Assembly (NCBI GenBank): GCA_011052215.1
Contig: DRJK01000060.1
Span: 1 to 44,806 of the forward strand
Direction: 5' to 3'
Origin: Gammaproteobacteria bacterium
Lineage (GTDB): Bacteria; Pseudomonadota; Gammaproteobacteria; JAADHQ01
DNA length: 44,806 bases
Each line of letters starts with the position of its first letter. The first letter of the stretch is position 1. Under the pieces are notes generated by a model that saw only the letters and a program-made list of their open reading frames with translations, had not been told where the DNA came from and made no database searches. This document shows positions 1 to 9,176 of this stretch, in pieces. A program made the position numbers and the translations under genes.

Positions 1-180
1 ATGCTGTGAAACACCACAGGGACGCTGAATCTATCATTCTCGCATGGATAGAATACTGTTAAGTACAAAGTATGGCTGAGTTTGAATATTTAACAATACC
101 TTTAGTAAAGTATTTTCAGTTTTATATTGAGACCGGTGGCCGGACAAGCCTGCTTCCGCGATCCTGGTGAGAAATGCGGG
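1..180. other. Intergenic region downstream of ftsX
   Basis: No coding sequence is supported here. In many Gammaproteobacteria rpoH follows ftsX on the same strand, so this stretch may hold the rpoH promoter with the gene lying outside the window to the left. That is inference from gene order only; I see no clear sigma-70 hexamer pair. Confidence 0.4.
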
Positions 181-1161
181 CTAGCGGGGCTCAATTTCGT
201 GCAGATGCCTGCTCACCGCGATCCACGAGCCGATCAGCCCAAGCGACAGGCCGGAGCCAAGAAGTATCAGCGTATCCTGCCATAGTAACGTAGATAATGT
301 GAAGCTACTGTTATACAGGCCTGCAAGATGTTGTACCGGGCCACTTAAAAAACCCAGCGATGCCTCGATCATGATCCACGACATGGTGGCGCCCAATATC
401 CCGTACCAGAACCCTGTATACAGAAAGGGTCTTCTGATAAAGGCATTGGTGGCACCGATGAGTTTGACAATTACAATTTCGTCACGCCTGCTTTGTATAT
501 CCAGCCTGATCGTATTACCGACTGTCAGTAATACAGCCAGGGCCAGCAGGCCAGCGATGGTGAATACGCCACGCTGGCCAATTTCCATTATGGTATAAAG
601 TCGTTTTACCCATTGCATATCCAGCTGTGCAATTTCTATTTCCGGAATGAGACGCAGTTTTTCCACCAGAATAGCAATCTGCGCCGGCGTACTGCTTTCC
701 TCGGTGGGTTTGATAATTAATACGGCCGGTAGCGGGTTGTCATCCAGTACATCCAGTGCCTCACCAAAACCGGACAGGCTCTGGAACTCGGTCATGGCTT
801 CATCTCTCGACAATACCTGAAGAGATTTTATTTCCGGCATCAGCCGCAATTGTTGGCCCAATTCTGCCGCACGGGCATCATTAACACTGAGTTTTGCAAA
901 CAGGGATATTTGTGCCGCACCATTCCAGCCACCACTGACTGTCTGCAGGTTTTGCAATAAAAGATACAGGCCGGAGGGGAATGCCATGGCGATACCAATA
1001 ACTGCAATCGTCATCAGGTTGGATAATGGCGACCTGTACAGCTTGCCCAGACTGGAAAGAAAAACCTGTACGTGATTCAGAAGGTACGCGGTGAAGCGGG
1101 AGTTCGGCCTGCTTGCATCGGCGGCACCACGAGTTGTATTTTCCTTTGCTGACTGTTTCAT
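181..1161 (-). CDS. ftsX: Cell division protein FtsX
   Basis: Membrane subunit of the FtsEX complex, which couples ATP hydrolysis at the division septum to activation of peptidoglycan hydrolases. The 326-residue product has a cytoplasmic N-terminus, a first membrane helix around residues 48-70, a periplasmic domain of about 120 residues, and three further helices around 198-218, 245-268 and 290-315: the four-helix FtsX plan. It starts four bases inside the end of ftsE (ATGA overlap), so the two are translationally coupled. The order ftsY-ftsE-ftsX on one strand is the classical gammaproteobacterial operon. Length and topology are normal for the family. Confidence 0.96.
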   Translation of the reverse strand: MKQSAKENTTRGAADASRPNSRFTAYLLNHVQVFLSSLGKLYRSPLSNLMTIAVIGIAMAFPSGLYLLLQNLQTVSGGWNGAAQISLFAKLSVNDARAAELGQQLRLMPEIKSLQVLSRDEAMTEFQSLSGFGEALDVLDDNPLPAVLIIKPTEESSTPAQIAILVEKLRLIPEIEIAQLDMQWVKRLYTIMEIGQRGVFTIAGLLALAVLLTVGNTIRLDIQSRRDEIVIVKLIGATNAFIRRPFLYTGFWYGILGATMSWIMIEASLGFLSGPVQHLAGLYNSSFTLSTLLWQDTLILLGSGLSLGLIGSWIAVSRHLHEIEPR

Positions 1162-1835
1162 GATGAAAGACGCTCATCAATTTGATTGTGTAACCTTCCC
1201 TGATTCAATGTAAGGACACGGTGGCCCATGCGATTAACCAGGTCCAGATCATGTGTTGCAATCATGACGGTGACGCCGACCTGGTTAAAACTTTCAAACA
1301 ATTTCATGATTTCCCGGGATAATTCGGGATCAAGGTTTCCGGTGGGCTCATCGGCAAGTAGCATCGGGGGTTTGTTGGCCACGGCGCGAGCAATGCCAAC
1401 CCGTTGTTGTTCGCCGCCAGACAAGGTGACCGGCATTTGTTTTTCTTTTCCAAGCAGCCCTACCTTGTCCAGTGCGGCACGTACCCGCTTGCCGATTTCC
1501 TGGTGCCGGTATCCGGCAATTATTAGCGGAAGGGCGACGTTATCAGAGACAGTACGGTCAAACAGCAGTTGGTGATCCTGAAAAATAATGCCGATATTCC
1601 TGCGCATGAATGGAATTTTTCGCCTGCTTACCGTGGCCAGATTGATGTTATTCAACAGCGCCTGTCCACGGGTGGGTTTTTCTATCAGGGAAATAATCTT
1701 GAGCAAGGTGCTCTTGCCTGCACCGGAATGCCCGGTTAAAAATGCCATCTCGCCATCATCCAGATCAAAGCACACATCGGAGAGAGCCTCATGCCCCCCG
1801 GGGTAACGCTTGAAAAGGTTCTGAAAACGAATCAT
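1158..1835 (-). CDS. ftsE: Cell division ATP-binding protein FtsE
   Basis: ATPase subunit of FtsEX. The 225-residue protein has a complete ABC cassette: Walker A GHSGAGKST at residues 35-43, Q-loop near FQDHQLLF, signature LSGGEQQRVGIARA, Walker B MLLADEPTGNLD and an H-loop in IATHD. The start ATG at 1835 gives the usual FtsE N-terminus MIRFQNLFKRY. It lies 88 bp downstream of ftsY and overlaps ftsX by 4 bp, which supports a ftsYEX operon. Nothing unusual. Confidence 0.97.
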   Translation of the reverse strand: MIRFQNLFKRYPGGHEALSDVCFDLDDGEMAFLTGHSGAGKSTLLKIISLIEKPTRGQALLNNINLATVSRRKIPFMRRNIGIIFQDHQLLFDRTVSDNVALPLIIAGYRHQEIGKRVRAALDKVGLLGKEKQMPVTLSGGEQQRVGIARAVANKPPMLLADEPTGNLDPELSREIMKLFESFNQVGVTVMIATHDLDLVNRMGHRVLTLNQGRLHNQIDERLSS

Positions 1836-1923
1836 ATGTGCAGTCTGCCAGTTATTGTCGGGTGACCGACTATTATTCTAGATGATCCTGCCTGTTGATG
1901 GTATGGGTGAATTATTTTTCAGG

Positions 1924-2916
1924 CTACTTGTCCTGCCCAAACAATGCCCTGATAAATTCCCCGGCATCGAAGACGCGCAGGTCGTCTATACCTTCCCCGA
2001 CGCCGATAAAGCGAATGGGTATTTTCAGTTTATTGGCAATGGCAAAGATAATGCCGCCCTTGGCTGTTCCATCCAGCTTGGTGATGGTAATGCCAGTCAA
2101 CCCGACTGCCTGGTTAAACTGGCTGGCCTGGGACAGGGCATTCTGGCCAGTGCCTGCATCTACGACCAGCATGACTTCGTGGGGGGCTGTCTTGTCCAGT
2201 TTGGCTATGACGCGTTTTATTTTTTTCAGCTCCTCCATCAGGTTGTCCTGGGTATGCAGGCGCCCTGCGGTATCGGCGATCAAGACATCGGCCTTGTGCG
2301 CGCGGGCAGATTCAACGGCATCAAAGATGACCGATGCCGAATCTGCTCCGGTGTGCTGGCCTACGACATGGATATTATTTCTCTCGCCCCATGCCTGGAG
2401 TTGCTCAACAGCGGCCGCACGGAAGGTATCGCCTGCAGCCAGCATGACGGAGTGGCCCTGCTGCTGTATGTGTTTGGCCAGCTTGCCAATGGTCGTGGTT
2501 TTTCCCACACCATTGACGCCGACGACCAGGATGACAAAGGGTTTGTGGTCACCGTCGATTTCGAGTGGATGGCTGCAGGGGGCGATGATATCGCTCATGC
2601 CCTGCTGTAGCGCCGTCATCAGGGCGTCACCATCGGCAAGCTGTTTGCGTGAAACCTGCCGGCCCAGGTCGCTGATAATCTGCCGGGTGACCTCGACGCC
2701 CACATCGGCGGTCAATAGCCGGGTTTCCAGGTCTTCGAGCAGTTCATCATCAATTTGCCTGCTACCCGTAACCAGACTGGCCAAGCCATCAGTCAGGCTG
2801 GACCGTGTGCGTGACAATCCATTTCTGAGGCGGGCAAAAAGCCCCTGCTTTTCAGGGTTTTCGGTGGTGTTTTTCGACTTTTTTTTATTGAAACCAAACA
2901 TATTATCGAAGGTCAT
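1924..2916 (-). CDS. ftsY: Signal recognition particle receptor FtsY
   Basis: GTPase that receives SRP-ribosome complexes at the inner membrane for co-translational insertion. The 330-residue protein has an N domain (about residues 45-115) and a G domain with G1 GVNGVGKTTT at 133-142, the DTAGRL motif, and TKLDGTAKGG near the end. The acidic A domain of the E. coli protein is almost absent; a short basic N-terminus (GFNKKKSKN) replaces it, as in many short FtsY proteins. A second in-frame Met at residue 6 is possible. Only 51 bp separate its start from the divergent M16 operon, so both promoters must lie in that gap. Confidence 0.97.
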   Translation of the reverse strand: MTFDNMFGFNKKKSKNTTENPEKQGLFARLRNGLSRTRSSLTDGLASLVTGSRQIDDELLEDLETRLLTADVGVEVTRQIISDLGRQVSRKQLADGDALMTALQQGMSDIIAPCSHPLEIDGDHKPFVILVVGVNGVGKTTTIGKLAKHIQQQGHSVMLAAGDTFRAAAVEQLQAWGERNNIHVVGQHTGADSASVIFDAVESARAHKADVLIADTAGRLHTQDNLMEELKKIKRVIAKLDKTAPHEVMLVVDAGTGQNALSQASQFNQAVGLTGITITKLDGTAKGGIIFAIANKLKIPIRFIGVGEGIDDLRVFDAGEFIRALFGQDK

Positions 2917-2967
2917 AAGTTAATTATCTGCTATATTCTACCACTTCTTAAAAAGGAAACCGATTTT

Positions 2968-4341
2968 ATGCAAAGAGTGAACAAGCTGGCTGTATTCTGT
3001 ATCTGCCTGGCGACGTCCATCGTGGCCCAGGCGGGCGTCTCGGAATACCGTCTGGACAACGGTCTGAAATTGATTGTCAAGGAGGACCACAGGGCGCCGG
3101 TTGTTGTATCACAGGTATGGTACAAGGTAGGTTCCAGCTATGAACATAATGGTTCAACCGGGATATCCCATGTGCTTGAACACATGATGTTCAAAGGGAC
3201 GAAAAAACATCCGCCTGGTGAGTTTTCCCGGATTATTTCTGCCAATGGCGGGCGTGAAAATGCCTTTACCGGCAGTGATTATACCGCCTATTTCCAGCGC
3301 CTCGAAAAATCACGCCTGAAGGTCAGTTTTGAGCTTGAGGCAGACCGGATGCGTAACATACTGTTGACTGATGAGGAGTTCCGGAAAGAGGTCAAGGTGG
3401 TCATGGAAGAAAGGCGTTTGCGTACCGAGGATAAGCCCGAGTCCTTTACCTACGAACAATTCAATGCCGTGTCATATATCTCCAGCCCCTATCGCATACC
3501 CACAATAGGGTGGATGAACGACCTGAAGAACATGCAGGTCGATGATCTGAAAGACTGGTACAAGAGGTGGTATGCGCCAAATAACGCAACTGTTGTTGTC
3601 ACGGGTGATGTGAATGCAGAAGAGGTCTATGCGCTTGCCAAAACCTATTTTGGCCCGATCAAGCCCTCCACCGATCTGGTTCCACCCAGGCCACAGACAG
3701 AGCCTGTACAAAAAGGCATGCGCAGGATACAGGTCAAGATACCTGCCCAGTTACCCTACTTGTTACTGGGTTATCCTGTGCCCGCGCTGCTGGGTGCTCA
3801 AAATGATTGGGAGCCCTATGCGCTGGAGGTGCTGGCAGGTATTCTGGATGGTGGTACCAGTGCGAGGTTGGCAACGCGGTTGATCAGGGGACGGGGGATA
3901 CTGACCAGCGCCAGCGCAGGTTATAGTCTGAATACCCGGCTCGCCAGCCTGTTTCTGCTCCAAGCGGTCCCTGCCCAGGGGCATACCGTCAGGGAGGCAG
4001 AAAAAGTGCTGTTAAAGGAAATAAAGGAATTGCAAACCACGCCGGTCAGTCAATCCGAGCTGGATCGTATCAAGGCACAGGTGGTGGCGGGTAATGTATT
4101 TGAACGTGACTCCATATTTTATCAGGCCATGCAGATCGGCACATATGAGACGGTCGGCCTGGGCTGGAAACGAATCGACGAGTATGTTGAAAAAATCCAG
4201 TCTATCACGCCGGAACAAATACAGGCCGTGGCACGAAAATACCTGGTCGGGGACAGGCTCAACGTCGCTGTACTGATACCTTTGCCGATGAATGAAAAAG
4301 CAGGCCACAAAACTGCAGGAGGTCAGCATGGTCATCACTAA
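2968..4341 (+). CDS. M16 family zinc metallopeptidase, catalytic subunit
   Basis: Periplasmic insulinase/pitrilysin-family protease of 457 residues. A signal peptide covers about residues 1-22 (basic start, hydrophobic core, A-Q-A cleavage region). The inverted zinc motif HxxEH is intact at H68-V-L-E71-H72, followed by the conserved LEADRM segment carrying the third ligand. A second M16 C domain follows after about residue 190. A Shine-Dalgarno-like AAAGGAA lies upstream of ATG 2968. The C-terminus is His-rich (GGQHGHH). The next gene is a paralogue without the zinc motif and overlaps by 14 bp, so the two probably form a heterodimer like other paired bacterial M16 proteins. Substrate unknown. 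Confidence 0.93.
   Translation: MQRVNKLAVFCICLATSIVAQAGVSEYRLDNGLKLIVKEDHRAPVVVSQVWYKVGSSYEHNGSTGISHVLEHMMFKGTKKHPPGEFSRIISANGGRENAFTGSDYTAYFQRLEKSRLKVSFELEADRMRNILLTDEEFRKEVKVVMEERRLRTEDKPESFTYEQFNAVSYISSPYRIPTIGWMNDLKNMQVDDLKDWYKRWYAPNNATVVVTGDVNAEEVYALAKTYFGPIKPSTDLVPPRPQTEPVQKGMRRIQVKIPAQLPYLLLGYPVPALLGAQNDWEPYALEVLAGILDGGTSARLATRLIRGRGILTSASAGYSLNTRLASLFLLQAVPAQGHTVREAEKVLLKEIKELQTTPVSQSELDRIKAQVVAGNVFERDSIFYQAMQIGTYETVGLGWKRIDEYVEKIQSITPEQIQAVARKYLVGDRLNVAVLIPLPMNEKAGHKTAGGQHGHH
4317..4330 (+). promoter_or_regulatory. Ribosome binding site that sets the start of the second M16 gene
   Basis: AGGAGGT at 4317-4323, four bases before ATG 4328, lies inside the end of the upstream gene. It favours the 4328 start over the in-frame ATG at 4292. 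Confidence 0.8.
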
Positions 4342-5644
4342 TAACATTTTCAGGTTTACCCTTGTTCTATGCCTGTCGCTGGCATCATCCCTTGTTCAGG
4401 CTACACCTGAAATTCAATACTGGCAGAGCCGCCATGGTGCCGAGGTGTATTATGTCCATGCGCCCGGCCTGCCGATTGTAGACCTTCAGATTACCTTTAA
4501 CGCCGGGAGTGCAAGGGATGGTGATCTGTCCGGGCTGTCATCACTGACCAACCATATGCTGGGGATGGGCGCGGGGGGTCTTGATGCAACTCAAATCGCA
4601 CAGCGTTTTGAAGGTGTCGGCGCCATATTCAGTCATGATGTGGATCGCGATATGGCATGGCTGAAGCTGCGCAGCCTGTCACAAAAGAAGTGGCTCGACC
4701 CGGCGGTTGATACCTTGTCCCTGGTTCTTGAAAAACCGAATTTCTCGAAAAAAGATTTTGACCGGGAGAAAAAAAGATATCTGATCAGTTTGAAGGGTGA
4801 GAGGCAGAATCCCGGAGCGGTGGCTTCGCGGGCCTTTTACAAGGCAATTTATGGTAATCACCCCTACGGCAATATGCCAAATGGTACCGAAAAAACGATC
4901 AATAATATCTCACGCAATAACCTGAAAAATTTCTTCAGAAAATACTATGTTGTCCGCAACGCGACAATTGCGATTGTTGGTGATCTTGACAAAAAGGCGG
5001 CCGCCAGCATGGTTGAACGGCTGCTTGAAAAAGTCCCTTCCGGCAAGGCGGCCCCCCCTTTACCTGAGGTTGCAGAGCTAAAGGAAGCAAAAACAATCCG
5101 GCTGTCTTTCCCGTCATCGCAGTCCCATGTGCTGATGGGGCAACCCGGAAACTATCGCGGAGACCCTGACTACTTTGTCATGTACCTGGGCAATCATGCG
5201 CTGGGTGGAGGGGGGCTGGTTTCACGTCTGGGTGAAGAGATACGTGAAAAACGCGGTTTATCCTATAGTGTTTACAGCTACTTTCTGCCATTGGCGCGCA
5301 AGGGTATCTTTCAGGCAGGGATGCAGACCAAAAATACCCAGGTTGACCTGGGTGTCAAGGTATTACGTGAAACCATCAGGAATTTTATCGACAAGGGTAT
5401 AACCGAAAAGGAGCTGATTGCCTCACGTAAAAACATCACCGGGGGATTTCCACTGCGTATTGACAGTAACAAAAAAATCCTGGGATACCTGGCCATGATC
5501 GGGTTTTATAAATTGCCGTTGACCTACCTCAACGACTTCAATAAAAAAATAGATGCCATTACATTGAAACAGATACGAGAGACCCTGCGCAGGCGGTTGC
5601 ACGTCGACAGGATGGTGACGGTTATTGTTGGCGGGGGACAGTAA
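4328..5644 (+). CDS. M16 family peptidase-like protein, non-catalytic partner
   Basis: 438-residue exported paralogue of the preceding gene. I start at ATG 4328 because a strong AGGAGGT lies at 4317-4323 and a signal peptide follows (MVITNNIFRFTLVLCLSLAS, cleavage near VQA); an upstream in-frame ATG at 4292 would bury that signal. Where the catalytic partner has HxxEH, this protein reads SLTNHMLGMG, so zinc-binding residues are missing. It keeps the R...Y region typical of the partner subunit (EEIREKRGLSYSVYSYF). Known two-subunit M16 enzymes split catalytic and R/Y functions in just this way. The 14 bp overlap with the upstream gene suggests coupled translation at equal dose. Confidence 0.92.
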   Translation: MVITNNIFRFTLVLCLSLASSLVQATPEIQYWQSRHGAEVYYVHAPGLPIVDLQITFNAGSARDGDLSGLSSLTNHMLGMGAGGLDATQIAQRFEGVGAIFSHDVDRDMAWLKLRSLSQKKWLDPAVDTLSLVLEKPNFSKKDFDREKKRYLISLKGERQNPGAVASRAFYKAIYGNHPYGNMPNGTEKTINNISRNNLKNFFRKYYVVRNATIAIVGDLDKKAAASMVERLLEKVPSGKAAPPLPEVAELKEAKTIRLSFPSSQSHVLMGQPGNYRGDPDYFVMYLGNHALGGGGLVSRLGEEIREKRGLSYSVYSYFLPLARKGIFQAGMQTKNTQVDLGVKVLRETIRNFIDKGITEKELIASRKNITGGFPLRIDSNKKILGYLAMIGFYKLPLTYLNDFNKKIDAITLKQIRETLRRRLHVDRMVTVIVGGGQ

Positions 5645-5659
5645 ACAACCCATTTACCC

Positions 5660-6268
5660 ATGCCACGCCGCCAGCCAAAAAACAAAAAACACACGGGCAA
5701 CCAGGTTCGTATCATCGCTGGCGACTGGCGTGGCCGCAAGATCGGCTTTCCCGATGCCCGGGGGCTTCGTCCCAGCCCCGATCGTGTACGGGAAACCTTG
5801 TTTAACTGGCTGCAGGGGTATGTGCCAGGTGCACGTTGTCTGGATCTGTTTGCCGGCAGTGGCGTGCTGGGGCTTGAGGCCCTTTCCCGCGGTGCAAGGG
5901 AGGTGGTATTTGTCGAGAAAGATCCTTATGTGGTCAAGAGTTTACAGTCCGGCATTCACGAATTAAATGCAGGAGACCGGGCAGGACTGGTTAATAATGA
6001 TGCACTGGTTTATCTCGGGACACCCGGATGCGGAACATTCGATATCGTGTTTATCGACCCGCCCTATAAGCAGGGCCTGGTAATGGAATGTGTGCGCAGA
6101 CTGGATAAAAACCGGCTGGTTGAAGACAGGGGGTTGCTGTATCTGGAGCAGGAAAGTGGCCTGGAGGCTCCCGATTTACCCGAAAACTGGGTAGTATTGA
6201 AGTCCAGGCAGGCTGGACAGGCCAGCTATTGTCTTGCACAGGCACCGGACAGGGGGACGGATGAATAA
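5660..6268 (+). CDS. rsmD: 16S rRNA (guanine966-N2)-methyltransferase RsmD
   Basis: Methylates G966 of 16S rRNA using S-adenosylmethionine. The 202-residue product has the RsmD N-terminus ([13 protein letters not shown]), the SAM-binding motif [19 protein letters not shown], the acidic FVEKD strand end, and the catalytic FIDPPY (the N/D-PPY motif of N-methyltransferases). It starts 15 bp after the second M16 gene and overlaps coaD by 8 bp. The rsmD-coaD pair is widespread in bacteria. No strong Shine-Dalgarno is seen, consistent with reading through from the upstream gene. Confidence 0.96.
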   Translation: MPRRQPKNKKHTGNQVRIIAGDWRGRKIGFPDARGLRPSPDRVRETLFNWLQGYVPGARCLDLFAGSGVLGLEALSRGAREVVFVEKDPYVVKSLQSGIHELNAGDRAGLVNNDALVYLGTPGCGTFDIVFIDPPYKQGLVMECVRRLDKNRLVEDRGLLYLEQESGLEAPDLPENWVVLKSRQAGQASYCLAQAPDRGTDE

Positions 6269-6743
6269 GCGAATCGCAGTCTATCCGGGCACATTTGACC
6301 CGATTACCAATGGCCACACGGATCTTGTACACCGTGCCGTGCTGTTGTTTGAGCAAGTGATTGTGGCTGTGGCAGAGAACCCTTTAAAAACAACGACTTT
6401 TCCCATCGAAGAGCGGGTTGGTCTGGCAGAAGATGTGCTTGTCGGGGTCGATAATGTCATGGTGTGCAGTTTTGATACGCTACTGGTCGACTTTGTACAG
6501 AAACACGATGCCAGGGTGATCCTGCGTGGTTTGAGGGCGGTATCGGACTTTGAATACGAGTTCCAGCTGGCGGGCATGAACCGCCGTCTGGCACCCGCTG
6601 TTGAAACGCTGTTTCTGACCCCGGCGGAACAATATAGTTACATATCCTCCAGTCTGGTTAAGGAGATTGCAGGTCTGGGTGGCGATGTATCGGAATTTGT
6701 TCATAAAAAGGTCGGGGCTGCATTAAATAGAAGGATGCGCTAA
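6261..6743 (+). CDS. coaD: Phosphopantetheine adenylyltransferase
   Basis: Adenylates 4'-phosphopantetheine to dephospho-CoA, the penultimate step of CoA synthesis. The start at ATG 6261 ([19 protein letters not shown]) is chosen over an in-frame upstream ATG at 6234, because the family always begins just before YPGTFDP. The HxGH-type nucleotidyltransferase motif (TNGH), the [16 protein letters not shown] segment and the C-terminal [13 protein letters not shown] are all present in 160 residues, the normal length. It overlaps rsmD by 8 bp. coaBC, an earlier step of the same pathway, is encoded at 23781-24998. Confidence 0.97.
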   Translation: MNKRIAVYPGTFDPITNGHTDLVHRAVLLFEQVIVAVAENPLKTTTFPIEERVGLAEDVLVGVDNVMVCSFDTLLVDFVQKHDARVILRGLRAVSDFEYEFQLAGMNRRLAPAVETLFLTPAEQYSYISSSLVKEIAGLGGDVSEFVHKKVGAALNRRMR

Positions 6744-6764
6744 TATAGTCATATATATGCTTAA

Positions 6765-7052
<288 letters not shown>

Positions 7053-7114
7053 CGGCAGGGAAAAGGGCAGGCTCCTGGGGGACCTCTGATCAATTCATGA
7101 ACTCGCATCTTACA

Positions 7115-7201
7115 CTCGGAAAACCCGGTTTCTGTGTTGCGAATCTTCGCTATAGCTTGCTATTACGTGCGATTCGATGCCTTTAATCTGTATTTTCCGA
7201 G
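7115..7201. repeat. 87 bp nested-palindrome element
   Basis: CTCGGAAAA at 7115-7123 is answered by its exact complement TTTTCCGAG at 7193-7201. Inside, GCGAATC is followed after about 25 bases by GATTCG, giving a second, inner pairing. The overall shape is a long imperfect hairpin between the ferredoxin gene and the larger repeat at 7291. No second copy is in the window, so the repeat status is inferred from shape only. Confidence 0.5.
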
Positions 7202-7290
7202 CACCATCTGTTTCGCCCGGAATTAATCAGATACTCCCTGAAGAAAGAATGAAAAAGTGGCTTTGCAACCGGGTGCCTGGTTCAACTCAC

Positions 7291-7510
7291 TGTCCCGTTA
7301 ACATGTAACGAATACAGTTGAAATGTAAGCGGCAAGTGCGTTTCGGGCTAACCCGCAATCCGGACATGGGACCGGCAAGCCGAATCAAGACACGCAAAAC
7401 AGGCCATCCATGGCGGCTCGGCTGCCGCATCCGTGCGGCAGAAGGTCTTGACTCGGCTTACCGGTCCCATGTCCTCACATCTATATGTGCTTCATAAAGT
7501 TAACGGGACA
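7291..7510 (+). repeat. Miniature inverted-repeat element, family A copy 1 (full length, 220 bp)
   Basis: Perfect 12 bp terminal inverted repeats, TGTCCCGTTAAC at 7291-7302 and GTTAACGGGACA at 7499-7510. A second inner inverted repeat starts at GGACATGGGACCGG (about 7363) and pairs with the sequence ending CCGGTCCCATGTCC (about 7475). At the centre a perfect hairpin has stem 7422-7429/7434-7441. There is no reading frame inside. It lies between the convergent ends of the ferredoxin and phosphatase genes. Related copies are at 12860, 20474, 36491 and 44626. Confidence 0.88.
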
Positions 7511-7519
7511 GCCATGGGC

Positions 7520-8476
7520 TCAACTCCCTTTTTTTGATCTGTTGAGCTTGTCCAGCATGGCGCCACCTATATTTTGCAGGGTCAATTCGGGCCAGGGGAT
7601 GGTGGTGTTGCCAGTCTTGAATGATCTCAACACATTTCCGGCAAAAACCAGCGGAGCCACCAGTTTTTTATGGAGTGGTGTCTTGTAGTCGTTATTGTTC
7701 GGGCTGATCAAAAGGGCGGTAATATCGTCATGGGTTAAACCGGACGGAGATTGTGCAGAGATGCTTTCGAGCAGGACGGCAATCAGGTTTTGTTTCTGCA
7801 GGTTTGTGAAGGAATTAAGCAATGCACACAGACCGGATTCGCCCAGCATGGACCCGTCGGGCAGCCTTGCTTCAATGAGTGAGTCGGTATAACACAGCAT
7901 CATATCATCCTTGTTCAGGCGTAAATGAATTTCTGAATAACTGACATCGCCGGTTACGCCGAGGGGGATGTTGCTCATCTCTTTTTCGGCAGATGAATCC
8001 TGTTGCACAAGTTCCCATTGCCCTGTCCGTTTCCTGAAAATCAGCGGGTGAGGATGCCCTGCATTGCATAATCTCAGTTCATTGACGGGGGCGAAATATG
8101 ACAGGGCGACGGCCGTGGCAAAACGACCCTGTCTGGATTTATTTAAAAACTGCTGATTCAGGGACTTCAGGAAACGGGTCTGGCTGATGAAATTAACATA
8201 TCGGCGCATGAGTTGTCGTAATGCAAGGGCAGTATCGGCCACATCTTCGCCGTGGCCGCTTACATCTGCAACCAGCAAACGTGTAATTCGACCTGTTGCA
8301 CAGGATGATAAATAATGAACGTCACCCCCGTCTTTTGCACCGCCATAAGGACGACTGTAGACCCAGGCATCCAGCCCACCCAGGTTGATACAGCTTTCGG
8401 CGAAATGATTGCCGCCCCATATCTCCATGCATTGCAACTGGTGTTTATCGGGCATAGCCTGGCTACCTGCTTTCAC
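7520..8476 (-). CDS. SpoIIE/RsbU-type PP2C serine phosphatase
   Basis: 318-residue protein of the PPM-type phosphatase family found in partner-switching and other signalling modules. Visible motifs: GGAKDGGDVHYLSS and LLVADVSGHGEDVA (metal-binding Asp residues), LCNAGHPHPLIF, and LCYTDSLIEARLPDG. No receiver, GAF or PAS domain precedes it; the N-terminal 40 residues are short. The C-terminal 60 residues after the phosphatase domain (GNVLRSFKTGNTTIPWPELT...) are not recognised. No anti-sigma factor or antagonist gene is adjacent, so its substrate cannot be named. The repeat element at 7291-7510 ends 9 bp beyond its stop codon. Confidence 0.88.
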   Translation of the reverse strand: MKAGSQAMPDKHQLQCMEIWGGNHFAESCINLGGLDAWVYSRPYGGAKDGGDVHYLSSCATGRITRLLVADVSGHGEDVADTALALRQLMRRYVNFISQTRFLKSLNQQFLNKSRQGRFATAVALSYFAPVNELRLCNAGHPHPLIFRKRTGQWELVQQDSSAEKEMSNIPLGVTGDVSYSEIHLRLNKDDMMLCYTDSLIEARLPDGSMLGESGLCALLNSFTNLQKQNLIAVLLESISAQSPSGLTHDDITALLISPNNNDYKTPLHKKLVAPLVFAGNVLRSFKTGNTTIPWPELTLQNIGGAMLDKLNRSKKGS

Positions 8477-8629
8477 ATATTTTTGTCGGGATGAATTGTT
8501 TGATACATTTCAGGCGATTAAGTTTCATGCGTAGCGGGCCCATTATCCTGAAATCATCCGTCAGGCGGCATGTGCCGGTGTTTTCTACTATCCTTGTCGG
8601 TAAAGACGGGCATATAATCGTGTGAAGTG

Positions 8630-9064
8630 ATGACAAAAAATAATGATAAATTAGGCAAATTGACACCACAACAGGCCTGGGACAAGTTTCAGGCCGACCA
8701 CCGCGCAGTATTGGTCGATATTCGTTCGACAATGGAGTATCTGTTTGTCGGCCATCCGTCCGGTGCAGTGCATGTTCCGTGGATTGACGAGCCTGACTGG
8801 GTGGTCAACCCGAATTTTGTTACCGAAATACGCAAGCTGATGCTGGGCGGGGTCAGTTGTGAGCCGGGAGAGCACTGTGCACCTGTTATTCTGATTTGTC
8901 GAAGTGGCAAGCGCTCCAAGGAAGCGGGCTGGAAATTAATCGAGGCCGGACTTGAGCAGATATATCATGTGACAGAAGGCTTTGAAGGTGAGCTGGATGA
9001 GAACCATCAGCGTAGTACAATGAATGGCTGGCGGTTTCGCGGGCTTCCCTGGGAACAATGCTGA
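8630..9064 (+). CDS. Single-domain rhodanese-like sulfurtransferase
   Basis: 144-residue rhodanese-fold protein. The N-terminal LTPQQAWDKFQADHRAVLVDIRS and the active-site loop CRSGKRS with Cys90 are intact, so persulfide transfer is plausible. GTG 8627 immediately precedes ATG 8630; I use the ATG. A cytosolic location is inferred because no signal peptide is seen. It lies upstream of oxyR in the same direction with a 112 bp gap holding a candidate OxyR site. A second rhodanese domain, fused into a giant protein, is at 26611-31398. The specific sulfur donor and acceptor are not evident. Confidence 0.9.
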   Translation: MTKNNDKLGKLTPQQAWDKFQADHRAVLVDIRSTMEYLFVGHPSGAVHVPWIDEPDWVVNPNFVTEIRKLMLGGVSCEPGEHCAPVILICRSGKRSKEAGWKLIEAGLEQIYHVTEGFEGELDENHQRSTMNGWRFRGLPWEQC

Positions 9065-9142
9065 TCAATAAAACCGCTGTATGATGCCCCATATCCTGTC
9101 TGGACAATTGATATTCAAAATTATTTATTTATACTATGGGTC

Positions 9143-9157
9143 ATAGTTTTTATCTAT
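9143..9157 (+). promoter_or_regulatory. Candidate OxyR half-operator upstream of oxyR
   Basis: ATAGTTTTTATCTAT fits the E. coli half-operator pattern ATAG-n-t-nnn-a-n-CTAT exactly. It ends 20 bases before the oxyR start. A second CTAT lies 5 bases upstream inside the palindrome ACTATGGGTCATAGT, but the full four-half-site array is not met. Autoregulation by OxyR is the likely use. Confidence 0.55.
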
Positions 9158-9176
9158 TATTCTACCCGTATTAATC

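Noticed and set aside
1895-2923. Plus-strand open frame of 342 codons opposite ftsY
   Set aside because: It is antisense to a complete, motif-rich ftsY gene and has Ser/Arg-rich shadow composition and no family resemblance.
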